A stretch of 7,442 bases of DNA from Treponema sp. (GCA_031280065.1 JAITHH010000030.1:1-7442); one strand, 5' to 3'. Numbered from the stretch's first letter, positions 1-5,719 are shown. Program-made: numbers and translations. Notes: a model not told the origin generated them from the letters alone.

Positions 1-101
1 CCGTCCGTCTCCGTCAGGAGATCGAGTACCGGGGTTTATCGGTGGTGATTTTCAAGCGGGAATGTCTTGAGGCATTCAGAAAGCGGAACAAGCAGTCTTG
101 A
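1..101 (+). CDS. C-terminal end of an upstream enzyme, possibly indolepyruvate ferredoxin oxidoreductase alpha subunit
   Basis: An open frame enters from the left edge (first whole codon at base 3) and ends at TGA 99-101, giving 32 residues. The segment EIEYRGLSVVIFKREC resembles the end of the TPP-binding domain of IorA-type 2-oxoacid oxidoreductases, where an acidic helix is followed by a G-S-V-V-I strand, a basic pair and a Cys near the C-terminus. Those enzymes oxidatively decarboxylate aryl pyruvates with ferredoxin as acceptor. Only the tail is visible, so the cofactor sites cannot be checked, and another TPP-dependent oxidoreductase would also fit. The reading frame and stop are clear. 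The gene is followed by a strong hairpin and a long non-coding leader, so it is probably not in the same tight operon as cdaA. Confidence 0.55.
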   Translation, partial: VRLRQEIEYRGLSVVIFKRECLEAFRKRNKQS

Positions 102-112
102 TTAAACGAGCA

Positions 113-143
113 GGGGGCCATCGAACCGTAGGTTCGTGCCCCC
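113..143 (+). other. Strong GC hairpin just after the upstream stop codon
   Basis: GGGGGC (113-118) pairs with GCCCCC (138-143), and CGAACC (122-127) pairs with GGTTCG (131-136) around a GTA loop, leaving only a few unpaired bases between the two stems. It starts 12 nt after the TGA at 99-101, where a terminator would be expected, but no T-tract follows. It may be a U-less terminator, an mRNA-end stabiliser, or the first element of the structured leader that follows. Confidence 0.5.
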
Positions 144-176
144 GGCCCTCCGCGCCGTTTGCAATGGGCCCACAGC

Positions 177-329
177 CAAGCCATCCGGGGGGACCGGGGG
201 GCCTGGGCCCCCCGGCGGGGGCGTTGCGGGGGCGGCGCCCCCGCCTGGGGGGCAGCAGAAGCCCGCAGGGCTGGAGCGAGGGGGGCGTGCCCCCCTTGCC
301 CCCCGGCGGGGCGCGGGGCGGAACCCCGC
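177..329 (+). repeat. G/C-rich palindromic intergenic element in the cdaA leader (copy A)
   Basis: A run of nearly back-to-back hairpins fills this gene-free stretch. CCGGGGGGCC (194-203) pairs with GGCCCCCCGG (206-215). GCGGGGGCG (226-234) pairs with CGCCCCCGC (236-244). AGCCC (260-264) pairs with GGGCT (268-272). AGGGGGGC (279-286) pairs with GCCCCCCT (289-296). GCGGGG (313-318) pairs with CCCCGC (324-329). Runs of three to six G at 187, 196, 205, 217, 228 and 247 could also form G-quadruplexes. The first part, from CATCCGG at about 182, closely matches the element at 7251-7304 on the same strand, so this looks like a dispersed repeat and not a cdaA-specific leader. Long open frames cross this region in several phases, but their Gly/Pro/Ala/Arg composition follows from the G/C runs and does not support coding. 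Confidence 0.7.
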
Positions 330-332
330 AGC

Positions 333-339
333 AAGGTGG
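333..339 (+). promoter_or_regulatory. Ribosome binding site selecting the TTG start of cdaA
   Basis: AAGGTGG lies 5 nt before TTG 345 and matches AAGGAGG at six of seven positions. The in-frame ATG at 363 is too far downstream (over 20 nt from the GGAG), and the in-frame GTG at 336 lies inside the motif itself. This is the reason for placing the cdaA start at 345. Confidence 0.6.
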
Positions 340-344
340 AGCAA

Positions 345-1211
345 TTGCAGCAACTGCAAAACATGTACAATTACATACGGCCTATTCTGGATGTGGCTAT
401 CCTCGCCTTCCTCCTCTATAAAGCCTATGGACTCTTGGAAAAAACCCAAGCCCTCCAGCTCGTCAAAGGCGCCGGCCTCCTCGCCTTAGTCTACGGCGCG
501 GCGTTCTTCTTTAAACTCAGCACCCTCCAGTGGATACTCACCCAAATGGGGCCCGGCCTGTTTATCGCCATCGCCATTGTGTTTCAGCCGGAACTGCGCA
601 AGCTCTTCATCCGCCTGGGCCAGGGAGAATTCTTCCAGCCGGACAGTAAACCCAGTATCGGGCGGCTCGAGGCCGTGGTAACCGCCGCAGAGATACTCTC
701 CCAGGAACGGCGGGGAGCGCTCGTGGTCTTCCCCCGGCGGGCGAACCTCAGAAACATCATCGAGACCGGTACGCGGATCAACGGGGAAATCTCCTCCAGC
801 CTCATCATCGCCATCTTTGAGTTCGACGGCCCCCTCCATGACGGGGCCATGATCATTCAAAATGGCCGGATCGCCGCCGCAGGCTGCTTCCTCCCCCTGT
901 CCGAACAGCAGGATATCCGCAAGAGCTTCGGAACCCGGCACCGGGCCTCGCTGGGCATGTCCGAACAGAGCGACGCGGTGGTCCTGGTCGTGTCCGAAGA
1001 GACCGGCGCCCTGTCTCTGGCCTACGATGGCAAACTGTACTACGATCTCTCTACAATAGAAGTAACCCGCAAACTCCGGGAATTGCTGGATAGGGGCGTC
1101 CGGTCAGAGGGCGGCGTCCTGGAGGATGCCCGGACGGACGGAGGGGCGCGGACGGATACGGCCGGAGAGCCGGCGGAACCCGCCCTGGGCCCCGGAAAGG
1201 ATGCGCGGTGA
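345..1211 (+). CDS. cdaA: Diadenylate cyclase CdaA (membrane-bound c-di-AMP synthase)
   Basis: The product converts two ATP to cyclic di-AMP, a second messenger tied in other bacteria to potassium and osmotic balance and to cell-wall homeostasis. From TTG 345 it is 288 residues. Hydrophobic segments at roughly residues 11-31, 40-56 and 64-80 fit the three-helix membrane anchor of CdaA/YbbP. The anchor ends in FQPELRKLF (80-88), typical of the family. The DAC domain follows, with the catalytic D166-G167-A168 in PLHDGAMII and the R198-H199-R200 motif in GTRHRA, then SEETGALSLAYDGKL. Both signature motifs are intact, so it should be active. The last 40 or so residues are Gly/Glu/Asp/Arg-rich and probably disordered. 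It overlaps ybbR by 4 nt (GTGA). Alternative starts are GTG 336 (291 aa) and ATG 363 (282 aa). The domain call is firm; the start is less so. Confidence 0.95.
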   Translation: MQQLQNMYNYIRPILDVAILAFLLYKAYGLLEKTQALQLVKGAGLLALVYGAAFFFKLSTLQWILTQMGPGLFIAIAIVFQPELRKLFIRLGQGEFFQPDSKPSIGRLEAVVTAAEILSQERRGALVVFPRRANLRNIIETGTRINGEISSSLIIAIFEFDGPLHDGAMIIQNGRIAAAGCFLPLSEQQDIRKSFGTRHRASLGMSEQSDAVVLVVSEETGALSLAYDGKLYYDLSTIEVTRKLRELLDRGVRSEGGVLEDARTDGGARTDTAGEPAEPALGPGKDAR

Positions 1212-2194
1212 ACCTCAGAAAACTGGCCGCAAAAGCGGCGGAAAACTGGCTTGCCAAGGTCATCTCAATCGTACTGGCCCTCGGACTCTTCGTCTTTAAC
1301 CGCATCAGCAACCTGGAAGATCGCAGCTTCAACATGGCCCTGCGCGTCAGCCTCAACAGCAGCCTGACCCCCGCGACCTCGTTTCCCCGCTGGGTCCGCG
1401 TCAGTCTGCGGGGGGAGGACAAAAAAATCCAGACGATCCGGGAAGAGGACATTGAAGCCTACCTGGATATTTCCAAATACACCGTGGAAGATACCTACCG
1501 CGTACCCGTGCAGATACGCAAGAAGGGAACCGCCCTGAATGTGGATCCCCTGGAGATAACCGTGGAGCCATCGCTGGTCTCCATCGAGATGGATAAGAAA
1601 GTCAGCAAGTACGTGCCCCTCAAGCCCGATTTCCAGGGCTATTTGGAGCAGGGCTACGAGCTAGTTTCTTATACCCTCACCCCGTCCCAGGTGATGGTGG
1701 ACGGCCCCCGGCGGCTGATGGACGGTCTGTCCGAACTGACCGCCGAGACGATTGACTTCGGCGGCAGGAGCGAAGATTTTTCGATGGTCCTCCGCATCCT
1801 CAACCCCGATGCCCTCCTCACGATCCGGGGGGACGGCATGACCGAGTTCAAGGGCCTGGTGAAGAACCTGATCCTCATCCGTACCTTTACGGGCCTGCCG
1901 CTGGACATTCGCAATTTGCCGGATGCGTTTCAGGCCGAGATGGAGGTGCGCCAGGGAAGCCTGCGGCTCCAGGGCGATCAGAAGGAGATGGAGACCTACA
2001 GCGGCGGGGACCTGGTCCTCTGGCTGGACGGCGCGGAGATACAGGAGGCCGGGGTTTACCCGCTTCCGGTTCAGGCGGAATTCCCCCCGGCTTTCGGCCT
2101 GATCCGCTGCGATCCTCCAGAAGTAACCGTTACGGTACACCGGCGGGTGCAGGCGCCGGAGTTGGAGGAACGGGAAGAGGAGGAAACGCGATGA
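1208..2194 (+). CDS. ybbR: YbbR-domain protein, probable CdaA regulator CdaR
   Basis: A 328-residue protein starting at GTG 1208, which overlaps the cdaA stop and is preceded by GGAAAGG at 1194-1200. One N-terminal membrane helix (about residues 15-30, LAKVISIVLALGLFVF) precedes an extracytoplasmic beta-rich region. The clearest YbbR repeat is the segment with VPLKPDFQGYLEQGYELVSY followed by TPSQVMVDGPRRL, which carries the usual strand, Gly-Tyr and Gly-Pro pattern. Two more diverged repeats probably flank it. The tail is Glu-rich (ELEEREEEETR). In Firmicutes, YbbR/CdaR is encoded next to cdaA, binds it at the membrane and modulates c-di-AMP synthesis. The same adjacency, with translational coupling, supports that role here. 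YbbR repeats have no catalytic motif, so function rests on context. Some YbbR proteins may have other envelope roles. Confidence 0.88.
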   Translation: MNLRKLAAKAAENWLAKVISIVLALGLFVFNRISNLEDRSFNMALRVSLNSSLTPATSFPRWVRVSLRGEDKKIQTIREEDIEAYLDISKYTVEDTYRVPVQIRKKGTALNVDPLEITVEPSLVSIEMDKKVSKYVPLKPDFQGYLEQGYELVSYTLTPSQVMVDGPRRLMDGLSELTAETIDFGGRSEDFSMVLRILNPDALLTIRGDGMTEFKGLVKNLILIRTFTGLPLDIRNLPDAFQAEMEVRQGSLRLQGDQKEMETYSGGDLVLWLDGAEIQEAGVYPLPVQAEFPPAFGLIRCDPPEVTVTVHRRVQAPELEEREEEETR

Positions 2195-2565
2195 TCGTGG
2201 GCATTGGGGTGGATGTGGTGCATGTCCGCCGCATGGAGCGCTGGGTGCGTACGCCGGGGCTGGTGGAGCGGTATTTTCACCCGGAGGAGCTGTCTGCGGC
2301 CCGCGCCAAGGGAGGAGCCGCGCCGCTGTCCCTGGCGGCCCGGTTTGCGGCAAAAGAGGCGTTTGGAAAGGCCCTGGGCACAGGGCTTGCGGATATTGTG
2401 CTGAAGGATATTATGGTAGTGAACCGCCATAACGGGCGCCCGGAAATCGAGGTCTTTGGCGCCGCCGCCAGGAAGCTGGAACAAAGCGGAGCCAACCGGA
2501 TGCATGTTTCCCTGACCCACGAGCGGGATAACGCAATCGCTATGGTGGTGCTGGAGGCGGTTTAA
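2191..2565 (+). CDS. acpS: Holo-[acyl-carrier-protein] synthase AcpS
   Basis: This 4'-phosphopantetheinyl transferase moves the phosphopantetheine arm from coenzyme A to a serine of acyl carrier protein, activating it for fatty-acid synthesis. It is 124 residues, the normal size for the short, trimeric AcpS class. The signature is complete: GIGVDVV near the N-terminus with D8 as Mg2+ ligand, then RFAAKEAFGKALGTG with E56 as second ligand and K60 in the CoA/catalytic region, then HVSLTHERDNAIAMVVLE at the C-terminus. ATG 2191 overlaps the ybbR stop (ATGA) and has a strong AGGAGG at 2178-2183, so it is coupled to the c-di-AMP genes. No irregularities were seen. Confidence 0.97.
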   Translation: MIVGIGVDVVHVRRMERWVRTPGLVERYFHPEELSAARAKGGAAPLSLAARFAAKEAFGKALGTGLADIVLKDIMVVNRHNGRPEIEVFGAAARKLEQSGANRMHVSLTHERDNAIAMVVLEAV

Positions 2566-2576
2566 GCGGAGCGTAT

Positions 2577-3458
2577 ATGGCTGACGATGAAAAAGAATTA
2601 AAGGTATCGTTTTTTTCCAAGGAAGAGTACACCTGCCCGATCTGCGATACGGCTTTCCACCGGGAGGAACTGCTATCGGGAAGCGGGCGGCTGATTGCCG
2701 GGGGGCTCACTGATGAACTCCACCGGCTGTACGAGCCGTCGGCAAAGTATGGGGAAATTTACCCGCTGGCTTACCAGGCGACGGTATGCCCGGAGTGCTG
2801 GTTCGCCTCGCTGGATAAGGATTTTTCCTCCCCGCCCAAGCACGCGATCAACCAGGCAAACGCCGACCGGGACCGGCGCGTTGCCGACGCCAAGCTCCTC
2901 TTTCCTGGGCTGGACTTTTGGGATTCCCGGAACCTGCTCAACGGCACAGCGTCCCTGTACCTGGTCCTGCGCTGCTACGACTATTACCCCAAGGAATTCT
3001 CGCCGACCCTCAAACAGGGCATCGCGGCCCTGCGGACCGGCTGGATGATGGAGCATCTCGCGGAAAAGTACCCGGATCAGCACTTTGACTGGCTGGCCCA
3101 GTTGTTCAAAAAGAAGGCCCAATTCTTCTACAGTCAGGCGATCATCAAAGAGCAGTCCGGCCGGGAGCCCTTGGCGGGGATCAAAAACTACGGGCCTGAC
3201 ACGGACAAAAACTATTCCTACGAGGGGGTGCTGTACCTTTCCGGCCTGCTCCTCCTGCGCTACGGCCCCCGGATAGCCCCGGAGAACCGCCGGGACGCGC
3301 TGGACGAGATAAAACGGACCATCGCCAAACTCTTCGGGCTGGGCAAATCGTCCAAGAGTAAGCCGGGCCCCCTGCTGGAACACGCCCGGAATCTCTACGA
3401 CAGCATCAACCGGGAATTGAACGAGAACGATGATCCCCCCCCCGACGCGGACGATTAG
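2577..3458 (+). CDS. DUF2225 family protein with paired CxxC metal-binding motifs
   Basis: A 293-residue cytoplasmic protein with no signal peptide or membrane segment. The N-terminus has two cysteine pairs, CPIC (C20, C23) and CPEC (C71, C74), spaced to form one zinc-ribbon-like site. The rest is helical and rich in Tyr, Leu and Lys (for example the stretch around YDYYPKEFSP and LFKKKAQFFYSQAI), resembling the TPR-like helical region of DUF2225 proteins. The family occurs in spirochaetes and Firmicutes; its function is not established. The tail is acidic and low-complexity (NENDDPPPDADD). It starts 11 nt after acpS at ATG 2577, with GCGGAG at 2566-2571 as a probable ribosome binding site, and its end overlaps truA by 29 nt. 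A role linked to membrane or lipid metabolism is only a guess from the neighbours. Confidence 0.82.
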   Translation: MADDEKELKVSFFSKEEYTCPICDTAFHREELLSGSGRLIAGGLTDELHRLYEPSAKYGEIYPLAYQATVCPECWFASLDKDFSSPPKHAINQANADRDRRVADAKLLFPGLDFWDSRNLLNGTASLYLVLRCYDYYPKEFSPTLKQGIAALRTGWMMEHLAEKYPDQHFDWLAQLFKKKAQFFYSQAIIKEQSGREPLAGIKNYGPDTDKNYSYEGVLYLSGLLLLRYGPRIAPENRRDALDEIKRTIAKLFGLGKSSKSKPGPLLEHARNLYDSINRELNENDDPPPDADD

Positions 3459-4194
3459 GCTGCTTATTGCCTATGACGGGACTGAATTCTCCGGCTGGCA
3501 GCGCCAGGGGCGGGCGCGGACGGTGCAGGGTCTGATCGAGGATGCTCTGGCGCGGATACACAAGGAGCCGGTGGGGCTCATTGGTTCGGGGAGGACCGAT
3601 GCGGGGGTACACGCCGCGGGGCAGGTTGCCCACTTCCATACAAACATCGCGGGTATGCAAGCGGAGCGTTTTGTACCGGCGCTCAACGGCCTGCTTCCCC
3701 AGGATATCCGCATCCTGGACGCCCGTGAGACCCTGCCGGATTTTCACGCGCGCTTTGATGCCAAGGCCAGAACCTACCGTTATCACTTTATTCTGGGACG
3801 GCCCGGCCTTCCCCATGAACTCCGCTACGCCCTCCAGCTCTGGCGGATCCCGCGCCTCGGCCTGCTCAACGAATACGGGCGGCTGCTCAAGGGCGAGACC
3901 AGTTGCTCGCTCTTCGCGGTTCCCCGCGATCCCAGCAAATCCCGCCGCCGTTTCATCAGCGCCGCTTCTTTTTTCATTGAGGGGCAGACGCTGATCTTCG
4001 AGATTCGGGCCAATGCCTTTTTATGGAAGATGGTCCGCTCTATCGCGGGAAGTTTGCTCTATTACGAGGAGCGTTCTGTGCCGCCTGATGACCTGCGGAG
4101 ATTCATCCTGTCCGGGGATCGCCGCCGGGCCGGTCCCACGCTGCCTCCCCAAGGGCTGTTTCTGTGGAAAATCGACTATTACCGGGGGGAGTAG
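3430..4194 (+). CDS. truA: tRNA pseudouridine(38-40) synthase TruA
   Basis: TruA isomerises uridines 38, 39 and 40 in the anticodon stem of many tRNAs to pseudouridine. The 254-residue product is of normal family length. It begins with the expected strand IRLLIAYDGTEFSGWQRQ, followed by GSGRTDAGVHAAGQVAHF, which contains the catalytic aspartate D57 in the R-T-D-A-G motif. The second half has RTYRYHFILG and the conserved C-terminal blocks ANAFLWKMVRSIAGSLLYYE and GPTLPPQGLFLWKIDY. All landmarks are present. The ATG at 3430 lies inside the 3' end of the DUF2225 gene in another frame, giving a 29-nt overlap that contains a run of nine C. No later ATG, GTG or TTG lies before the conserved core, so this start is likely although its ribosome binding site is weak. 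Translation is probably coupled to the upstream gene. Confidence 0.96.
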   Translation: MIPPPTRTIRLLIAYDGTEFSGWQRQGRARTVQGLIEDALARIHKEPVGLIGSGRTDAGVHAAGQVAHFHTNIAGMQAERFVPALNGLLPQDIRILDARETLPDFHARFDAKARTYRYHFILGRPGLPHELRYALQLWRIPRLGLLNEYGRLLKGETSCSLFAVPRDPSKSRRRFISAASFFIEGQTLIFEIRANAFLWKMVRSIAGSLLYYEERSVPPDDLRRFILSGDRRRAGPTLPPQGLFLWKIDYYRGE

Positions 4195-4199
4195 GGAGC

Positions 4200-5225
4200 A
4201 TGGATGCCCAGGCCGCGACCGCCTATCAAGCGCACATACTGGAAAACCGTCTGCGGAAGCGGGATCGGCATCTCCGCAAGTGGGCCCGCCGGATCGGAAC
4301 GGATGTATACCGGCTCTACGACCGGGACATTCCCGAAATTCCCTTAACCTTGGACCATTACCGCAGCGCAATCGCCGGGGCGCTTTACGAGCGGCCTTAC
4401 GGAAAGGACGACGCCGAAGAGGATCGCTGGCTTGACGCAATGACCGAAGCGGTCTCCCACGCCCTTGGCGTTCCCCCGGAGAGGATATTCCTCAAACGGC
4501 GCAGGCGGCAGCGGCATAGACAGGAGACGGGGAGCCAGTACGAACGGCTGTCGGACCAATCTTTTTTACTGGATGTCCGTGAAGGGGGACTTCGCTTCCG
4601 GGTAAACCTGTCGGACTATCTGGATACGGGCCTCTTCCTGGATCGGCGGGTACTGCGGGATATGATCCGGCGGGAAGCGGAGGGGAAACATATCCTCAAC
4701 CTGTTCTGCTATACCGGCGCTTTTTCCGTATACGCGGCGGCGGGAGGCGCGTCTCTGGTCGATTCGGTGGACATATCCAAGACCTACCTCTCCTGGGCGT
4801 CGGCGAATCTGGCCCAAAACAGCATCGAGGCGGGTTTTGTCCAGCCGCAAGCGCTCTGGCGGTCTATCCGCGCCGGTACGCCGCTTCCCCCATGCCGTCT
4901 GATCCGCGCTGATGTTCTGGGTTTTTTGGACGATGCGGCTCAAAGGGGCTGTTCGTGGGATGTTATCATCCTGGATCCCCCGACTTTTTCCAACTCAAAG
5001 AAGATGCGGACTGCCTTTGACCTTCGCAGGGACTATCGCAGTCTCATCGGGCAATGTCTGGGGCTTTTGAAACCCGGCGGCATCCTGTGGTTCAGCGTCA
5101 ATGCCCGGCGTTTCCGTCTGGAGCCGGACGAGTTTCCCGGCGTATCATGCGCGGACATGAGCCGCCGGATTGCCGATGAGGACTTCCGGGGAAAGCGAAC
5201 TCCAGTCTGCTATCGTTTTTCTTAA
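4200..5225 (+). CDS. rlmK: Stand-alone RlmK-type 23S rRNA (guanine-N7) methyltransferase
   Basis: A class I SAM-dependent methyltransferase of 341 residues that matches the C-terminal RlmK half of the E. coli fusion RlmKL, which makes m7G2069 in 23S rRNA. The N-terminus (ENRLRKRDRHLRKWARR, residues 15-31, then YRLYDRDIPE) aligns with the family's helical linker. DYLDTGLFLD precedes the SAM-binding block NLFCYTGAFSVYAAAGG (from N167). The catalytic-loop motif DPPTFSNSKK starts at D259, followed by LLKPGGILWFSVNARRF and the closing DEDFRGKRTP. The THUMP and m2G2445 (RlmL) half is absent. The start at ATG 4200 is chosen because GGGGGGAG at 4184-4191 is spaced 8 nt from it; the in-frame ATG at 4164 lies inside truA. 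It follows truA by 5 nt, giving a tRNA/rRNA modification pair. An RlmI-like enzyme is a less likely alternative because no PUA domain is present. Confidence 0.88.
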   Translation: MDAQAATAYQAHILENRLRKRDRHLRKWARRIGTDVYRLYDRDIPEIPLTLDHYRSAIAGALYERPYGKDDAEEDRWLDAMTEAVSHALGVPPERIFLKRRRRQRHRQETGSQYERLSDQSFLLDVREGGLRFRVNLSDYLDTGLFLDRRVLRDMIRREAEGKHILNLFCYTGAFSVYAAAGGASLVDSVDISKTYLSWASANLAQNSIEAGFVQPQALWRSIRAGTPLPPCRLIRADVLGFLDDAAQRGCSWDVIILDPPTFSNSKKMRTAFDLRRDYRSLIGQCLGLLKPGGILWFSVNARRFRLEPDEFPGVSCADMSRRIADEDFRGKRTPVCYRFS

Positions 5226-5306
5226 CCGGCAGGGGAGGGGACCCCAATGGCAGCAACTTAAGGGGGGTACCGGGGGGGGGGGGATCCCCGCAGGAGGCTA
5301 CCATAG
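5226..5306. other. Gene-free G-rich stretch with a 12-G homopolymer
   Basis: The forward operon ends at 5225 and no gene or T-tract terminator follows. The stretch is dominated by G runs, including an uninterrupted run of twelve G at 5272-5283. That run is followed by ATCCCCGCAG, which resembles the AACCCCGCAG closing the element upstream of cdaA (322-331), so it may be a reduced member of that repeat family. The ATG at 5247 opens only a five-codon frame and is not a gene. Confidence 0.55.
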
Positions 5307-5417
5307 GCCGCGCACCGCTCAGGCTAAAGCCTTCGCGCAGGTGTGCTAATAGGGGGTATTACGAGCGCTACGGCGGGCCGCATTGTATGATCAACGCCCT
5401 GGCGGGCGCGGGTGTTT
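5307..5417 (+). repeat. Array unit 1
   Basis: This 111-bp unit carries one extra G relative to the others, and that base falls in the loop of the last hairpin: CGCCC (5395-5399), TGGC loop, GGGCG (5404-5408). TAATA (5347-5351) and TATTA (5357-5361) flank five G and pair perfectly. The variable block is TTGTATGA at 5383-5390. The left stem uses GCGCACC opposite GGTGTGC, one base pair longer at this point than in units 2 and 3. Confidence 0.88.
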
Positions 5418-5527
5418 GCCGCGCACTGCTCAGGCTAAAGCCTTCGCGCAGGTGTGCTAAGAGGGGGTATTACGAGCGCTACGGCGGGCCGCAACGCTGC
5501 CTCAACGCCCTGCGGGCGCGGATGTTT
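5418..5527 (+). repeat. Array unit 2
   Basis: This 110-bp unit has the variable block ACGCTGCC at 5494-5501. Its AT hairpin is weakened by one change (TAAGA in place of TAATA), so that element is the least conserved structure here. The last hairpin has the three-base loop TGC. The left arms GCGCAC and GTGTGC remain complementary with one G-U pair. Confidence 0.88.
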
Positions 5528-5637
5528 GCCGCGCACTGCTCAGGCTAAAGCCTTCGCGCATCTGTGCTAATAGGGGGTATTACGAGCGCTACGGCGGACC
5601 GCATCGTTACGTCAACGCCCTGCGGGCGCGGCTGTTT
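5528..5637 (+). repeat. Array unit 3
   Basis: This 110-bp unit has perfect 7-bp ends, GCCGCGC at 5528-5534 and GCGCGGC at 5626-5632. The variable block is TCGTTACG at 5604-5611. TAATA-GGGGG-TATTA is intact. CATCTGTGC replaces the CAGGTGTGC of the other units. What follows, ACCGTGCTTCC from 5638, is only faintly like a fourth unit start. Confidence 0.88.
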
Positions 5638-5659
5638 ACCGTGCTTCCCAGGGAATGTT

Positions 5660-5675
5660 CGGCAGGCTGCTGCCG
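5660..5675. other. Short perfect hairpin between the repeat array and the convergent terminator
   Basis: CGGCAG (5660-5665) pairs with CTGCCG (5670-5675) around a GCTG loop, and the forward strand continues with TTTAC. This could be a weak terminator for transcripts of the forward operon that read through the array, but the T-run has only three bases. No gene is visible from 5638 to 5742. Confidence 0.35.
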
Positions 5676-5719
5676 TTTACGATATACTTGTTCATATTGT
5701 TCCCCTTACAAAAGATGGG

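Larger units (their letters stand above)
5307..5637 (+). repeat. Tandem array of three structured repeats of about 110 bp
   Basis: Three head-to-tail units lie at 5307-5417 (111 bp), 5418-5527 (110 bp) and 5528-5637 (110 bp). Each begins GCCGCGC and ends in a GCGCGG-type segment followed by a short GTTT/TGTTT tail, so each unit is bounded by complementary ends. Inside, in order, are the hairpin AGGC-TAAA-GCCT nested between GCGCAC and TGTGC-type arms, a TAATA-GGGGG-TATTA hairpin, the palindrome AGCGCT, an 8-nt variable block, and a CGCCC-loop-GGGCG hairpin. Outside the variable block the units differ at only a handful of positions. The array lies between convergent genes. It could be a miniature mobile element, a family of structured RNA or protein-binding sites, or decayed coding repeats. 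No direct or spacer pattern of CRISPR type is present. Confidence 0.9.

Noticed and set aside
159..344. N-terminal extension of CdaA to the ATG at 159
   Set aside because: The added 62 residues are low-complexity and encoded by the hairpin repeat. The family begins close to its first membrane helix, and a good ribosome binding site sits before TTG 345.
98..489. Several overlapping open frames of about 107-118 codons on both strands in the region 14-489
   Set aside because: They are Gly/Pro/Ala/Arg-rich translations of G/C runs plus shadows of cdaA. None has a plausible ribosome binding site, and they overlap the clear cdaA frame or the end of the upstream gene.
5387..5548. A 53-codon gene starting at ATG 5387 within the repeat array
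   Set aside because: No ribosome binding site precedes it, it begins inside the variable block and stops inside the next unit, and the 110-bp period disrupts the frame. It is kept only as a possible coding origin of the repeat.
5307..5637. CRISPR array
   Set aside because: Units are about 110 bp with only an 8-nt variable block. There is no repeat of 24-40 bp alternating with unique spacers of similar length, and no cas gene is visible.
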